A DNA stretch of 64,000 nucleotides, from assembly GCA_006937955.1 (NCBI GenBank), contig SSNP01000302.1, positions 303,963 to 367,962 of the forward strand, written 5' to 3'. Shown piece after piece: positions 23,071 to 33,579 of the stretch. Made by a program: the position numbers and the translations under genes. The notes beneath the pieces are model-generated. The model was not told the DNA's origin. It did no database searches and worked only from the letters and a program-made list of their open reading frames with translations. This DNA comes from Pachypanchax playfairii (taxonomy: Eukaryota > Chordata > Actinopteri > Cyprinodontiformes > Aplocheilidae). Position 1 is the stretch's first letter; the number at the start of each line of letters is the position of its first letter.

Positions 23071-23602
23071 ACACTAAAGAGTTCAGGAAGTCTCTCAGTA
23101 CGTCGTTTATAAGAGCTTGGAAAACAGCTGGGGCATTAGTGAGCCCAAAAGGCATCACTAGATATTCAAAATGTCCCAGTGGTGTATTAAAAGCTGTTTT
23201 CCACTCGTCTCCTTCTCTGATTCGGACAATATGGTAGGCGTTCCGCAAGTCCAGCTTAGTGAAGATCGTTGCTCCCTGCACAGATTCAAAAGCAGATGCC
23301 AACAGAGGTAAGGGGTATTTATTTTTCACAGTTATTTGGTTCAGTCCTCTAAAGTCTATGCAGGGTCTGAGGGACCCATCCTTCTTTGCTACGAAAAAGA
23401 AACCTGCTCCCAGAGGGGACGTGGACCGGTGGATGATCCCTGCCTCCAGTGACTCCCTGATGTAATCCTCCATGCTCTCGCGCTCCGGGCGCGATATGTT
23501 ATAGAGCCGACTGGACGGCAGGGGGGCTCCAGGAAGCAGCTCAATGGCACAGTCGTATGGCCTGTGAGGGGGCAACGAGACTGCACGGGACTTACTGAAC
23601 AC
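23021..23602 (-). pseudogene. Gypsy reverse transcriptase (catalytic box lost)
   Basis: Encodes fingers and palm with KKDGSLRPCIDFRGLN, FTKLDLRNAYH and LVMPFGLTNAPAVFQ. At the catalytic box the reading FVYL runs into SDF and out of frame, so the second Asp pair and the following thumb/connection are absent. An internal deletion joined to the RNase H region near 23060-23085 explains this. Confidence 0.85.
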
Positions 23603-24025
23603 CAGACGGAGGTCGTGGTACTCCTTGGAGGGACTCGGGTGATGTCAGGAATCTCCTCGGTTCTCGACGACTGTGACGACGTGGATCTGGCCAGAGCTGA
23701 GTGTAGACACTGCGACAGACAGCCCAGACTCCAGGAGTCAATCTTTCCTTCAGCCCAGTTTATGTGTGGGTTGTGCGTCTGCAGCCAGGGATGGCCCAAC
23801 ACCACCGGAACCTGCGTAGAGGGGAAAATCGAGAACGAGATCTTCTCACGATGGTTACCAGAAATTACCACCTCTACGTCACTGGTCTGGTGGGTGATGG
23901 CGGTGAGAGAGCGGCCATCCAAGGCGGTGACGTTGACGGGAGTCTGCAGTGGCTGGACAGGGAGCTGCAGTTGTTTGGCGAGTGCAGCGTCCAGAAGGTT
24001 CTTTTCACAGCCGGAGTCGACTAGA
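23389..24025 (-). pseudogene. Gypsy protease region
   Basis: The aspartic protease signature LVDSGCEKNLLDAAL lies at about 23980-24025, followed by VVLGHPWLQTHNPHINW about 90 residues later. The frame shifts against both gag (stop at about 24118) and the reverse transcriptase. Confidence 0.75.
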
Positions 24026-24117
24026 GCTTGAGTCTGGAAAGAGTCAGAGGAATAATAGAGTTATGGGCAGAGTTAAGCGAGAGGTTTTTCTTTCTGGAAC
24101 CGTCAGACCTCCCGGTG

Positions 24118-25184
24118 TTACTGACGGCTGGAGTGGTTTAAACGTTTCGGGCAGGCAGCGATGAAGTGTCCTGTTGTTCCACAGTATAAACACTCACGTG
24201 CCTCCATACGTCTCTGTCTTTCTGTGGGTGATAGCCATGCGTTCCCCAGCTGCATCGGTTCCTCTCCGGTTTGGGCCGGCACAGCTCTGGCGATGGGCGC
24301 ATTCTCAGCGGTCCTGTGACCGGTACGAGACGGAGAACGAGCGCTGTGTTCATCCCACATAAACCCGGTCATCCGGTGATCAATCTTAGTAGCTAGACTT
24401 ATCAACTCCTCCAAAGACTGGGGCTCATCTCTGTGTAGCAACTGCTCCCGAACCTGCTTATTAACCTCTTAAGCCCCAAGCCCTTTTTTAGGTCTGCATC
24501 TACAAGGTCTATTTGAATAGTTTTGGTGTCAAAATAAAGGGAACACTTGTGAAATTTGTTTAGATGTGTAAGTATCAGAATTTAGGTCACTGACTCAGAG
24601 AAAATTAAGATGGAACACAAGAATAAATGAGTGATTTCATTTCCCTAAGTCCCCCGATTGGGGGATGTTGGGGCTTAAGAGGTTTAAGAGCGCCCAGAAA
24701 CACTCCCTTGAGCGCTGGCGCGTTCCAGCCTGATTCTGCAGCCAGAGTCCGGAAGTCCACTGCGAAGTCCACTACCGACTTCTTGCCCTGTTTAATATGA
24801 CGGAGGAGATGTGTAATTTCAGTCTCTGACTTACGGTATGTGAAGGTCTGTTCAAAGTCTTTCACGAAGGTCTCCAGGGATGTGCGTAATATGACAGAGT
24901 AGCTGTACTTGGCTTCTGCCCATCTAAGTGCGCGTCCCCTCAGTAAGCCGATGATGTGGGCTATCTTGGACGCGTCGTCTGGAAAGGACTGAGAATCCAG
25001 AGCCTTTACCTGCCTCCCCAGCATAAGCTTCCGGGTTAGGTAGAGAGACGTTGCGCACCGGGGCGCACGCCATGGGAACTGCAGGTTCTGGCTCCAGTGG
25101 AGCTGCGGCTGAAGGCAGAGGTGGCTGAGAAATAGCAGACAGCTGGTTAGACAGAGTTTGTAAAAGTCCTGTGACTTCTTCCAA
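24118..25184 (-). pseudogene. Gypsy gag (split by MITE)
   Basis: N-terminal Pro/Ala-rich region from 25184, a capsid-like segment (HIIGLLRGRALRWAEA ... FEQTFTY), and a CCHC zinc knuckle, CLYCGTTGHFIAAC, near 24150-24190. A frameshift lies near 25015. The frame is also interrupted by the TTAA-flanked element at 24465-24683. Confidence 0.82.
24465..24683. mobile_element. piggyBac-like MITE inside gypsy gag
   Basis: A 219-bp insert with inverted ends CCTCTTAAGCCCCAA and TTGGGGCTTAAGAGG, bounded by TTAA at 24461-24464 and 24684-24687. Removing it and one TTAA restores a continuous gag reading across the site. TTAA target duplication and precise insertion are typical of piggyBac-family elements. 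It has no coding capacity. Confidence 0.8.
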
Positions 25185-25808
25185 CCGCTGCTGGTAATAT
25201 TGCTGTCACTCACACAGCGAATTTAACGTGGAGTCATGTCTAGCAATCAGTTCAGAGGTCACAACGGGAATCTGTCTGGCTGAGTCCGCGGGGTCAGACT
25301 GGCCTGGTTGTTCTGTCACGAGCTCAGTTAGTTTGGTGACCCACATTGCAGGAACTCAGACACAGACAGTACTCAGGTGCAAAAGTGAAAGGTTTATTTA
25401 CAATGCTGTACAGTGTGAGAATGTGCTCGGTGGTCAGGTGCGTCAGGGGAAGTCTCAGCACTGTAACAGAGATACTCGTTAGTTCCAGATCCAAACCAGT
25501 AGGTTCAGGTGATCGTGCAATGACTGGTGAGGTTAACTCATGGGATAGATGCAGGGAGCAGAACTCGAAGGGAGGGCAGGTCCATTGCGGTGCTGTGCAG
25601 GGAGATGGTGAGTCCAAGGTCGGGTGAGGAGGCTGGAGGGAGACAGACAGTGGTTCCAGGCGATCAGACACTGGACACAAAGGAATCCTCGGAGTACAAG
25701 GAGCAGGGTGAATAATCCTGGAGAGAACACGGTTAGTCACACACAGGGAAAAATCCACGGTCGTCATAAAAAGCACAAAAATCTCAGAACTGTTTCTCGG
25801 AATCACAA

Positions 25809-26102
25809 ATGTAAATGGTAAATGTCCTGTATTTGTATAGCGCTTTTCTAGTCATTCAGACCACTCAAAGCGCTTTCACACTACAAGTTTTACATTCACC
25901 CATTCACACAACCCGATATGTAAACCGGGGGGAGAGGGTAGGGGCTAACACTCACACAACCCGATACGCAGATCGGGGGGCAACATGGGGTTCAGTGTCT
26001 TGCCCAAGGACACTTCGACATGTGGCGGTGGAAGCCGGGATCGATCCACCAACCTTCAAATTGGAGGACGACCGCTCTAACCACTGAGCCACAGCCGCCC
26101 CT
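25809..26102. mobile_element. Short interspersed element in the gypsy LTR
   Basis: Begins ATGTAAATGGTAAATGTCC and TTGTATAGCGC, then CATTCACCCATTCACAC, and ends CCACTGAGCCACAGCCGCCCC. This is a short repeat seen widely in teleost genomes. No clear target duplication was found. It has no coding capacity. Confidence 0.65.
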
Positions 26103-26402
26103 GGAATAAGTCTCAAAGAGTTGGCACACTGGAGCTACTATTCAGATCAACAACCAGGCGATGAATGAAGGTCTGCCTCTGACTTACAGTGGGGCAAAAA
26201 AGTATTTAGTCAGCCACTAATTGTGTAAGTTCTCCCACTTAAAAAGATCAGAGAGACCTGTAATTTTCATCATAGGTATACCTCAACTATGAGAGACAAA
26301 ATGAGGAAAAAAAATCCAGAAAATCACATTGTCTGATTTTTAAAGAATTTATTTGCAAATTATGGTGGAAAATAAGTATTTGGTCAATAACAAAAGTTAA
26401 TC

Positions 26403-27425
26403 TCAATACTTTCTTATATAGCCTTTGTTGGCAATGACAGAGGTCAAACGTTTTCTGTAAGTCTTCACAAGGTTTTCACACACTGTTGCTGGTATTTTGG
26501 CCCATTCCTCCATGCAGATCTCCTCTAGAGCAGTGATGTTTTGGGGCTGACGCTGGGCAACACGGACTTTCAACTCCCTCCAGAGATTTTCTATGGGGTT
26601 GAGATCTGGAGACTGGCTAGGCCACTCCAGGACCTTGAAATGCTTCTTACGAAGCCACTCCTTCGTTGCCCGGGCGGTGTGTTTGGGATCATTGTCATGC
26701 TGAAAGACCCAGCCACGTCTCATTTTCAATGCCCTTGCTGATGGAAGGAGGTTTTCACTCAAAATCTTACGATACATGGCCCCATTCATTCTTTCCTTTA
26801 CACGGATCAGTCGTCCTGGTCCCCTTGCAGAAAAACAGCCCCAAAGCATGATGTTTCCACCCCCATGCTTTACAGTAGGTATGGTGTTCTTTGGATCCAA
26901 CTCAGCATTCTTTCCCCTCCAAACACGACAAGTTGAGTTTCTACCAAAAAGTTCTATTTTGGTTTCATCTGACCATATGATGTTCTCCCAATCCTCTTCT
27001 GGATCATCCAAATGCTCTCTAGCAAACCGCAGACGGGCCTGGACGTGTCCTGGCTTCAGCAGGGGGACACGTCTGGCACTGCAGGATTTGAGTCCCTGGC
27101 GGCGTAGTGTGTTACTGATGGTAGCCTTTGTTACTTTGGTCCCAGCTCTCTGCAGGTCATTCACTAGGTCCCTCCGTGTGGTTCTGGGATTTTTGCTCAC
27201 CGTTCTTGTGGTCATTTTGACCCCACGGGGTGAGATCTTGCGTGGAGCCCCAGATCGAGGGAGATTATCAGTGGTCTTGTATGTCTTCCATTTTCTAATA
27301 ATTGCTCCCACAGTTGATTTCTTCACACCAAGCTGCTTACCTAATGCAGATTCAGTCTTCCCAGCCTGGTGAAGGTCTACAATTTTGTTTCTGGTGTCCT
27401 TTGACAGCTCTTTGGTCTTGGCCAT
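26403..27425 (-). CDS. Tc1-like transposase (copy 1)
   Basis: A 340-residue transposase that cuts and pastes its own element at TA sites. It starts MAKTKELSKD with an N-terminal paired helix-turn-helix region (about residues 5-110) and a GRPR-like PRSGAPRK at 56-63. The catalytic triad of the DD34E type is complete: Asp153 in WSDETK, Asp244 in FQHDND, and Glu279 in LNPIEN. These positions equal those of Sleeping Beauty. Length is the family's usual 340. No frameshift or stop. The protein is identical to copy 2. Intactness suggests recent activity of this family. Confidence 0.93.
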   Translation of the reverse strand: MAKTKELSKDTRNKIVDLHQAGKTESALGKQLGVKKSTVGAIIRKWKTYKTTDNLPRSGAPRKISPRGVKMTTRTVSKNPRTTRRDLVNDLQRAGTKVTKATISNTLRRQGLKSCSARRVPLLKPGHVQARLRFAREHLDDPEEDWENIIWSDETKIELFGRNSTCRVWRGKNAELDPKNTIPTVKHGGGNIMLWGCFSARGPGRLIRVKERMNGAMYRKILSENLLPSARALKMRRGWVFQHDNDPKHTARATKEWLRKKHFKVLEWPSQSPDLNPIENLWRELKVRVAQRQPQNITALEEICMEEWAKIPATVCENLVKTYRKRLTSVIANKGYIRKY

Positions 27426-27718
27426 AGTGGAGTTTGGAGCGTGACTGTTTGAGGTTGTGGACAGGTGTCTTTTATACTGATAACGAGTTCACACAGGTGC
27501 CATTAATACAGGTAACGAGTGGAGGACCGAGGAGCCTCTTAAAGAAGTTACAGGTCTGTGAAAGCCAGAAATCTTACTTGTTTGTAGGTGACCAAATACT
27601 TATTTTCCACCATAATTTGCAAATAAATTCTTTAAAAATCAGACAATGTGATTTTCTGGATTTTTTTTCCTCATTTTGTCTCTCATAGTTGAGGTATACC
27701 TATGATGAAAATTACAGG

Positions 27719-27728
27719 NNNNNNNNNN
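27719..27728. other. Assembly gap (10 N)
   Basis: Ten undetermined bases at the centre of the Tc1 palindrome, with TTACAGG on the left and CCTGTAA on the right. Confidence 0.99.
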
Positions 27729-28021
27729 CCTGTAATTTTCATCATAGGTATACCTCAACTATGAGAGACAAAATGAGGAAAAAAAATCCAGAAAATCACA
27801 TTGTCTGATTTTTAAAGAATTTATTTGCAAATTATGGTGGAAAATAAGTATTTGGTCACCTACAAACAAGTAAGATTTCTGGCTTTCACAGACCTGTAAC
27901 TTCTTTAAGAGGCTCCTCGGTCCTCCACTCGTTACCTGTATTAATGGCACCTGTGTGAACTCGTTATCAGTATAAAAGACACCTGTCCACAACCTCAAAC
28001 AGTCACGCTCCAAACTCCACT

Positions 28022-29044
28022 ATGGCCAAGACCAAAGAGCTGTCAAAGGACACCAGAAACAAAATTGTAGACCTTCACCAGGCTGGGAAGACTGAATCTG
28101 CATTAGGTAAGCAGCTTGGTGTGAAGAAATCAACTGTGGGAGCAATTATTAGAAAATGGAAGACATACAAGACCACTGATAATCTCCCTCGATCTGGGGC
28201 TCCACGCAAGATCTCACCCCGTGGGGTCAAAATGACCACAAGAACGGTGAGCAAAAATCCCAGAACCACACGGAGGGACCTAGTGAATGACCTGCAGAGA
28301 GCTGGGACCAAAGTAACAAAGGCTACCATCAGTAACACACTACGCCGCCAGGGACTCAAATCCTGCAGTGCCAGACGTGTCCCCCTGCTGAAGCCAGGAC
28401 ACGTCCAGGCCCGTCTGCGGTTTGCTAGAGAGCATTTGGATGATCCAGAAGAGGATTGGGAGAACATCATATGGTCAGATGAAACCAAAATAGAACTTTT
28501 TGGTAGAAACTCAACTTGTCGTGTTTGGAGGGGAAAGAATGCTGAGTTGGATCCAAAGAACACCATACCTACTGTAAAGCATGGGGGTGGAAACATCATG
28601 CTTTGGGGCTGTTTTTCTGCAAGGGGACCAGGACGACTGATCCGTGTAAAGGAAAGAATGAATGGGGCCATGTATCGTAAGATTTTGAGTGAAAACCTCC
28701 TTCCATCAGCAAGGGCATTGAAAATGAGACGTGGCTGGGTCTTTCAGCATGACAATGATCCCAAACACACCGCCCGGGCAACGAAGGAGTGGCTTCGTAA
28801 GAAGCATTTCAAGGTCCTGGAGTGGCCTAGCCAGTCTCCAGATCTCAACCCCATAGAAAATCTCTGGAGGGAGTTGAAAGTCCGTGTTGCCCAGCGTCAG
28901 CCCCAAAACATCACTGCTCTAGAGGAGATCTGCATGGAGGAATGGGCCAAAATACCAGCAACAGTGTGTGAAAACCTTGTGAAGACTTACAGAAAACGTT
29001 TGACCTCTGTCATTGCCAACAAAGGCTATATAAGAAAGTATTGA
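28022..29044 (+). CDS. Tc1-like transposase (copy 2)
   Basis: An identical 340-residue protein in mirror orientation to copy 1, with the same DD34E triad. Its stop codon lies nearest the right flank, just as that of copy 1 lies nearest the left flank. A single insertion cannot show both arrangements, so one copy may be created by the assembly. Confidence 0.9.
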   Translation: MAKTKELSKDTRNKIVDLHQAGKTESALGKQLGVKKSTVGAIIRKWKTYKTTDNLPRSGAPRKISPRGVKMTTRTVSKNPRTTRRDLVNDLQRAGTKVTKATISNTLRRQGLKSCSARRVPLLKPGHVQARLRFAREHLDDPEEDWENIIWSDETKIELFGRNSTCRVWRGKNAELDPKNTIPTVKHGGGNIMLWGCFSARGPGRLIRVKERMNGAMYRKILSENLLPSARALKMRRGWVFQHDNDPKHTARATKEWLRKKHFKVLEWPSQSPDLNPIENLWRELKVRVAQRQPQNITALEEICMEEWAKIPATVCENLVKTYRKRLTSVIANKGYIRKY

Positions 29045-29402
29045 GATTAACTTTTGTTATTGACCAAATACTTATTTTCCACCATAATTTGCAAATAAAT
29101 TCTTTAAAAATCAGACAATGTGATTTTCTGGATTTTTTTTCCTCATTTTGTCTCTCATAGTTGAGGTATACCTATGATGAAAATTACAGGCCTCTCTGAT
29201 CTTTTTAAGTGGGAGAACTTACACAATTGGTGGCTGACTAAATACTTTTTTGCCCCACTGTAAGTAGTACCCTGCTCCTCATCAGTGCTGATCGCCACCA
29301 GGTGTTGTTAATCTGCCTCGCTCTCCAGCGTAGATCCTCACTGCAAGGAGATGACTCACCCGACACAGAAACACACAGCACACACAAACACTGAACCCGA
29401 CA

Positions 29403-29482
29403 GGGCTTGGGTTAGGTATAAATCTAGTTACTAAAATCAAAGGAAGTCAATGGACGGTCCCCATAAGGATACCAAAACAAAC

Positions 29483-29483
<1 letters not shown>
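29403..29483 (-). repeat. Telomere-like repeat, right part split by gypsy
   Basis: Resumes with GGGCTTGGGTTAGGTATAAA and ends with GGTCCCCATAAGGATACCAA, completing the unit interrupted at 20643. A GT microsatellite follows. Confidence 0.85.

Positions 29484-29538
<55 letters not shown>
29484..29538. repeat. (TG)n microsatellite
   Basis: Uninterrupted TG dinucleotide run of about 55 bp next to the telomere-like unit. The other copies of that unit are also flanked by CA/GT runs. Confidence 0.98.
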
Positions 29539-29541
<3 letters not shown>

Positions 29542-32500
29542 TAAAGATGATGAGGAGCCCTGTCGAAGACAAATTTCTGTAACCCTTTTTATGGTCAGAC
29601 AAAAAAAGTTTTCAATTTCTATTTCTATTTCTATTCTATATTCATATAATCTGCCAATAATCACTCCAAAATAATGAACTAAGATAATTTATGTTGAGAA
29701 ATGATAAAGTTTTTGTTGATACCATCAAATCTTGAGAATCAAGTTTTGCATAATTTCTTAGATGATATCAGAAGCTCTCATGTGACCTGTTAAAACTCTA
29801 AATTGAATTAGGGATGACTCTTGATTACCGCTACACCAGATTTTAGCTTGATATCTGTAAAACTGACAGAGTTGTGTTTCCTAAAGTCCTATTTCACTTT
29901 GCACTCAGTCCTGGGACTCCCTGGGTTTCTGTTCTGCAGGAGAAAAAGATTATTATTCTATTATTCTATTATTGAAAGAGTAAAAACTGTTTGAAGGCAG
30001 AGAGATTGTCCTGGTTTTGGAGGATGTGTTCTGTTCCAGCTGAAAGGGACCGGGCACACCACCCTCATCTGTCAATGTTTCTTCTGCAGTTAAGCAACTT
30101 TTGTTTTTTTATAGAAATGACTGAATGGGTTTGCAGAACAGATTCAGCCATTTGCTTTATTTTCTTTATTATTTCTTCCCTTGTTTAACCCTCTATTGTT
30201 TTCTGTTCTTTATCATATTGAGGTCTTGTTTTGTTTTGCTCTAAGGTTTCTGGTGGCCCTCTTGGATTGGGTTGATTCCAAAAGTTAATCAGTTGTCTTT
30301 TGTTCTTTGCATAGGACTTCTAACAATTTTAAACATGGTTTTAACATGAAACATTTTGTCGGTAGCAAAAAAGTACATTTGTGATGCAGATTTCCCCAAA
30401 CTAAGATAACACAGTATTTGTACCATCAGGTCTTCCAGTTTGACTATCTGTTTTGATACTACAAACTGCTGGGCTAAAAACAGTTGCAATGGTTGCTGCA
30501 ATAGTTCCTGGAAATTTGAGCTGACACTCAATCATCACCTGGCTGTCTTGTACTTTTTAAAGGGCGCTTACTGCGGCCTCTGTCCCACATTGATGAAATA
30601 AAGCAGCAAGATGACCTGTAAAGACTTTAGCTCTGAATACTTCCCACAGCAGCAGCAGTAACAAAATGTCAAGGATGTGTCCAGGCATGCTGATTGGGAT
30701 GGTTGAGGGAGGAAAAGCAAAATATGTTGAGGTTTGCCTGGCAGATCATCAAGTAAAGCAACGTATTGCTTATAATTATTTAACATTTAACTTTAAACAT
30801 AAATGACACAGTGTGAAGCAAATGAGTGTTTTACAGTTTTAATGATGTGCCACATCTGAACTTGTTGATGTAACTGGAATAATTTATTGATCCAACAGGG
30901 ACAACTGTTGGTCGAAGCTCATTATACTAAAACTTTAGCTAATTAATCATGAACTGATTTTAAATATCTTTACTGCTGGTAAATATGAATAGGTAAAATA
31001 AAAAAGAAAAATGTTTTTGATGACAGAAAACACATTCTTTACCAAGTCTTGTTGTTTCTCTGAATTAGATCTCTTAATTAGAGTGAATAAGGTTGTTGTT
31101 GTTGCATTAAATCCTTCTAGGTAAGCTATTCTTGGTATTATGCAATGAGTAGTTCTATTTAAACCCCGCATTGCCTTTATTAAGAAGCTGTAATCTGGCT
31201 CTGAAGCTTCTGGTCTCACACTGTTGTTCAGTGAATACAAATGTAATACTGTACATCATGAACAATAAAATTAAAAAGTTAAATAATATATTTGACAACT
31301 TTTTGGGTAACTATAACTTATACTTTTGCAACAGCTGTTGCTACTTTACAAACAGGATAATTACACTGACAATGCTAAGAGTAATTGTTTAGATGGTGCA
31401 GTGTATTTACACCTACCAACTATGTGGAAATATAAATTTACAAAGTGTATACTCTCTTCTGAAGTAGTTTGTAATCCTGCCTTACATACACAGCCCTCAT
31501 GATGCCATGGGAAATACTACGTAACTCTCTGTGCAGTGATGAAACTGAATATGGAAAACACACATACTTTCCTAAATCAGATGAGAGCTTTTAAACTATA
31601 ACCTGTTTCACACACCAAGTGTTTATGAGCTTGACAACTCAGATTTTCCAGACTACCTGTTACGAGTTTTTGGCCAATATTTTCAAGTTCAGATGGATTG
31701 TATGGATGAACAAGCCATCAGATATGCCAAAGCTTTTACTGTATTAATGATTGTCACACTGTTTTAGTATCTGGGTTGGTTTTGTGATTTTTTGTAATTT
31801 TTTTGCAGTCAGTGTGTTAAGCTATGTTCTTTGTTAGTTTTCAGTATGTCTGTTTCATGTCCATTACTTCCTTTGGTGCTTTGTTTTCCTTTTCTTTTAT
31901 CACACACATCTGTTAATCAGCTATTCTCACTTAGTAATGTCTCCTAGATCCTGCTGTTACATACTTTGTTCTCAGTCTTTAATTTTATTTATTGAAATTT
32001 TTGTTTTACCAACTCACTTGAGTCTCACCAATGAACAGTCAGTTGAGTTTGACCTCATTGATAGGCAATACGTTTTTTAAGTGTTGTTAAACAAACCTTT
32101 ATTTCAGTTAAGCAATAATGTTTACATTTTACCAAATGGAAAACTCATGGTGGCCAAAAAATTTAAAGCAAATAAATCAAGGAACTAAATTAGCCATCTG
32201 ATGCTCTGATTTCTAAAGACACAAATCAAAGCATGTGATGAAAATGAAAAGAAAAAGTACTTTTAGAACTTTTAAAATGCAATATGTCATTGCCCCATCT
32301 CTAACCTAACCTATAAGTAAGTCCAAACCAATTTTGGCAGATTACATGTTAGCTTTATGTTCCACACCTTCTTTTTTGTTTTCATTGTACCTTCATGGCA
32401 GTGTTACAGCGCCACACATAGACCAGGCACAGTTACATCTTCCTGTTAAAAGAGAGTCTTTCCTTTCAACTTGTCACCAATCCACGCTTGCTCAGGATGG

Positions 32501-32953
32501 AGGTTTGTGTAAAAACGCTTTGGCAAGTGTGACCTGTGAATTATTCAAGCTTATTTTTATGATCCTTCCCTGATATTTTCTACATAAAAGCCCTCTAGGT
32601 CTTGTTGGCCATTGTTGGGTCCCTCTCCACTGGGTGTGTTCAAACATTTGCCTGTCACTCTGATAATACAAAGAAAGTTAAAAAAAAACATCATATTTAG
32701 TGTTACTGTCCTGGGCGAAGTTCTTTGATAGGTAAAATGTATTTATGGAAAAATATAGAAACAAAAATAAATGATAAATCTGTTTATTGAAGTCAAGACT
32801 GTAGAATGGCACATGTGCAAAAGGAATTAAAGGCACATCTCAACAGGTAGCGCATTTCAACAGAACACCATTCGAGCAATGACATGTCTGAGACATGGTG
32901 TACCACTGCGTTAAATGGATGACTCAACCCATTCTGCTGGTTTATTAAATATG

Positions 32954-32956
<3 letters not shown>
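29539..32956. other. Intergenic, no gene seen
   Basis: AT-rich, with only short accidental open frames. A stretch at about 31750-32030 reads like a very old LTR (starts TGTCACAC, T-rich body), but its ends could not be confirmed. No RNA gene recognised. Confidence 0.5.

Positions 32957-32985
<29 letters not shown>
32957..32985. repeat. (TA)n microsatellite
   Basis: Perfect TA dinucleotide run of about 29 bp. Confidence 0.95.
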
Positions 32986-32987
<2 letters not shown>

Positions 32988-33053
32988 CTCTGTACTGTGC
33001 ATTGAAATGGCCTTTGTTATGAACGGATGCTTTAAAAATTGAAATGAATTTAA

Positions 33054-33579
33054 ATTAAAGGTTGGATATGGAACATGAACACCTTAGCATTATCTGTAGA
33101 TGTTGTAGTTGCAACATTAAAACATAGTTTCCAGCCATCAGGATGCCAGATTTGCAATTGCTGTGTGCAATATGATGCCGCAATTTTTTTTTATTAGGGT
33201 CCATCTATTGTAGGTTTCACCTAAACTCACTCTGGCTTTTGATCTGGTTGCTCCTCGTCTGAGAGGAATAATTAAATCTTTGGGGCTCTGAAGCAGCTGC
33301 TTGACTTGCCGATTCCGCCATTTTCCACAGTAGGCTACCGGCAGATTATTTACTGCATTAGGCAACCTGCAATGGTGCCCACTATTGACTGGTAGATGTA
33401 AACATAATGCCAACGTCATGGCCATTAAAATCAATATTGTAAGGTATGTTTTAACTTAGATATCATTTTCAACTTAACACTGTACTTTCATTCTGGACCC
33501 CTCTAAACACCCCGTGGAGAGATTATTTATTTTTTAAATATAGGTTTTTATGAAATTGTTCCATATTGACCCTTTAATG
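33054..33579. mobile_element. Non-autonomous DNA element, family M, copy 1
   Basis: Inverted ends ATTAAAGGTTGGATATGGAA and TTCCATATTGACCCTTTAAT bound about 525 bp without coding capacity. A second, shorter copy with the same ends and internal motifs (TAGATGTAAACATAATGCCAA, CCTCTAAACA) is at 41979-42235. Confidence 0.65.

Larger units (their letters stand above)
26187..29260. mobile_element. Tc1/mariner transposon insertion drawn as a head-to-head pair around a gap
   Basis: The outer ends CAGTGGGGCAAAAAAGTATT and its inverse lie next to TA dinucleotides (26185-26186 and 29261-29262), the Tc1 target duplication, inside the gypsy LTR. Two transposase genes face away from each other across a 10-N gap, so that their 5' ends meet at the gap. 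Each half is the mirror image of the other. Each lacks the last roughly 60 bp of its inner terminal repeat. The long inverted repeats (over 200 bp) resemble the IR/DR type of Sleeping-Beauty-like elements. Confidence 0.9.
20644..29402 (-). mobile_element. Gypsy chromovirus LTR retrotransposon (defective, with nested insertions)
   Basis: A minus-strand element with TG...CA LTRs at 20644-21113 (3' LTR) and 25314-29402 (5' LTR, enlarged by two insertions). It is flanked by GGGTT and GGGCT, a 5-bp duplication with one mismatch. A polypurine tract, AAGGGAGGGGTAA, precedes the 3' LTR at 21114-21127. Gag, protease, reverse transcriptase, RNase H, integrase and a C-terminal chromodomain are recognisable in gypsy order. 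The chromodomain places it among chromoviruses. Coding is broken by frameshifts, a deletion and a nonsense codon, so this copy cannot move by itself. The LTRs are closely similar apart from indels, suggesting a fairly young insertion. Confidence 0.92.
25314..29402 (-). repeat. Gypsy 5' LTR, interrupted by two insertions
   Basis: LTR sequence is found at 25314-25808, 26103-26186 and 29261-29402. The pieces align in order with the solo LTR at 18290-19002. The gaps are filled by a short interspersed element and by a Tc1 transposon. Confidence 0.85.

Noticed and set aside
26776..27372. 198-codon frame opposite the Tc1 transposase, repeated at 28075-28671
   Set aside because: Antisense shadow of the transposase. 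It appears twice only because the element is mirrored.
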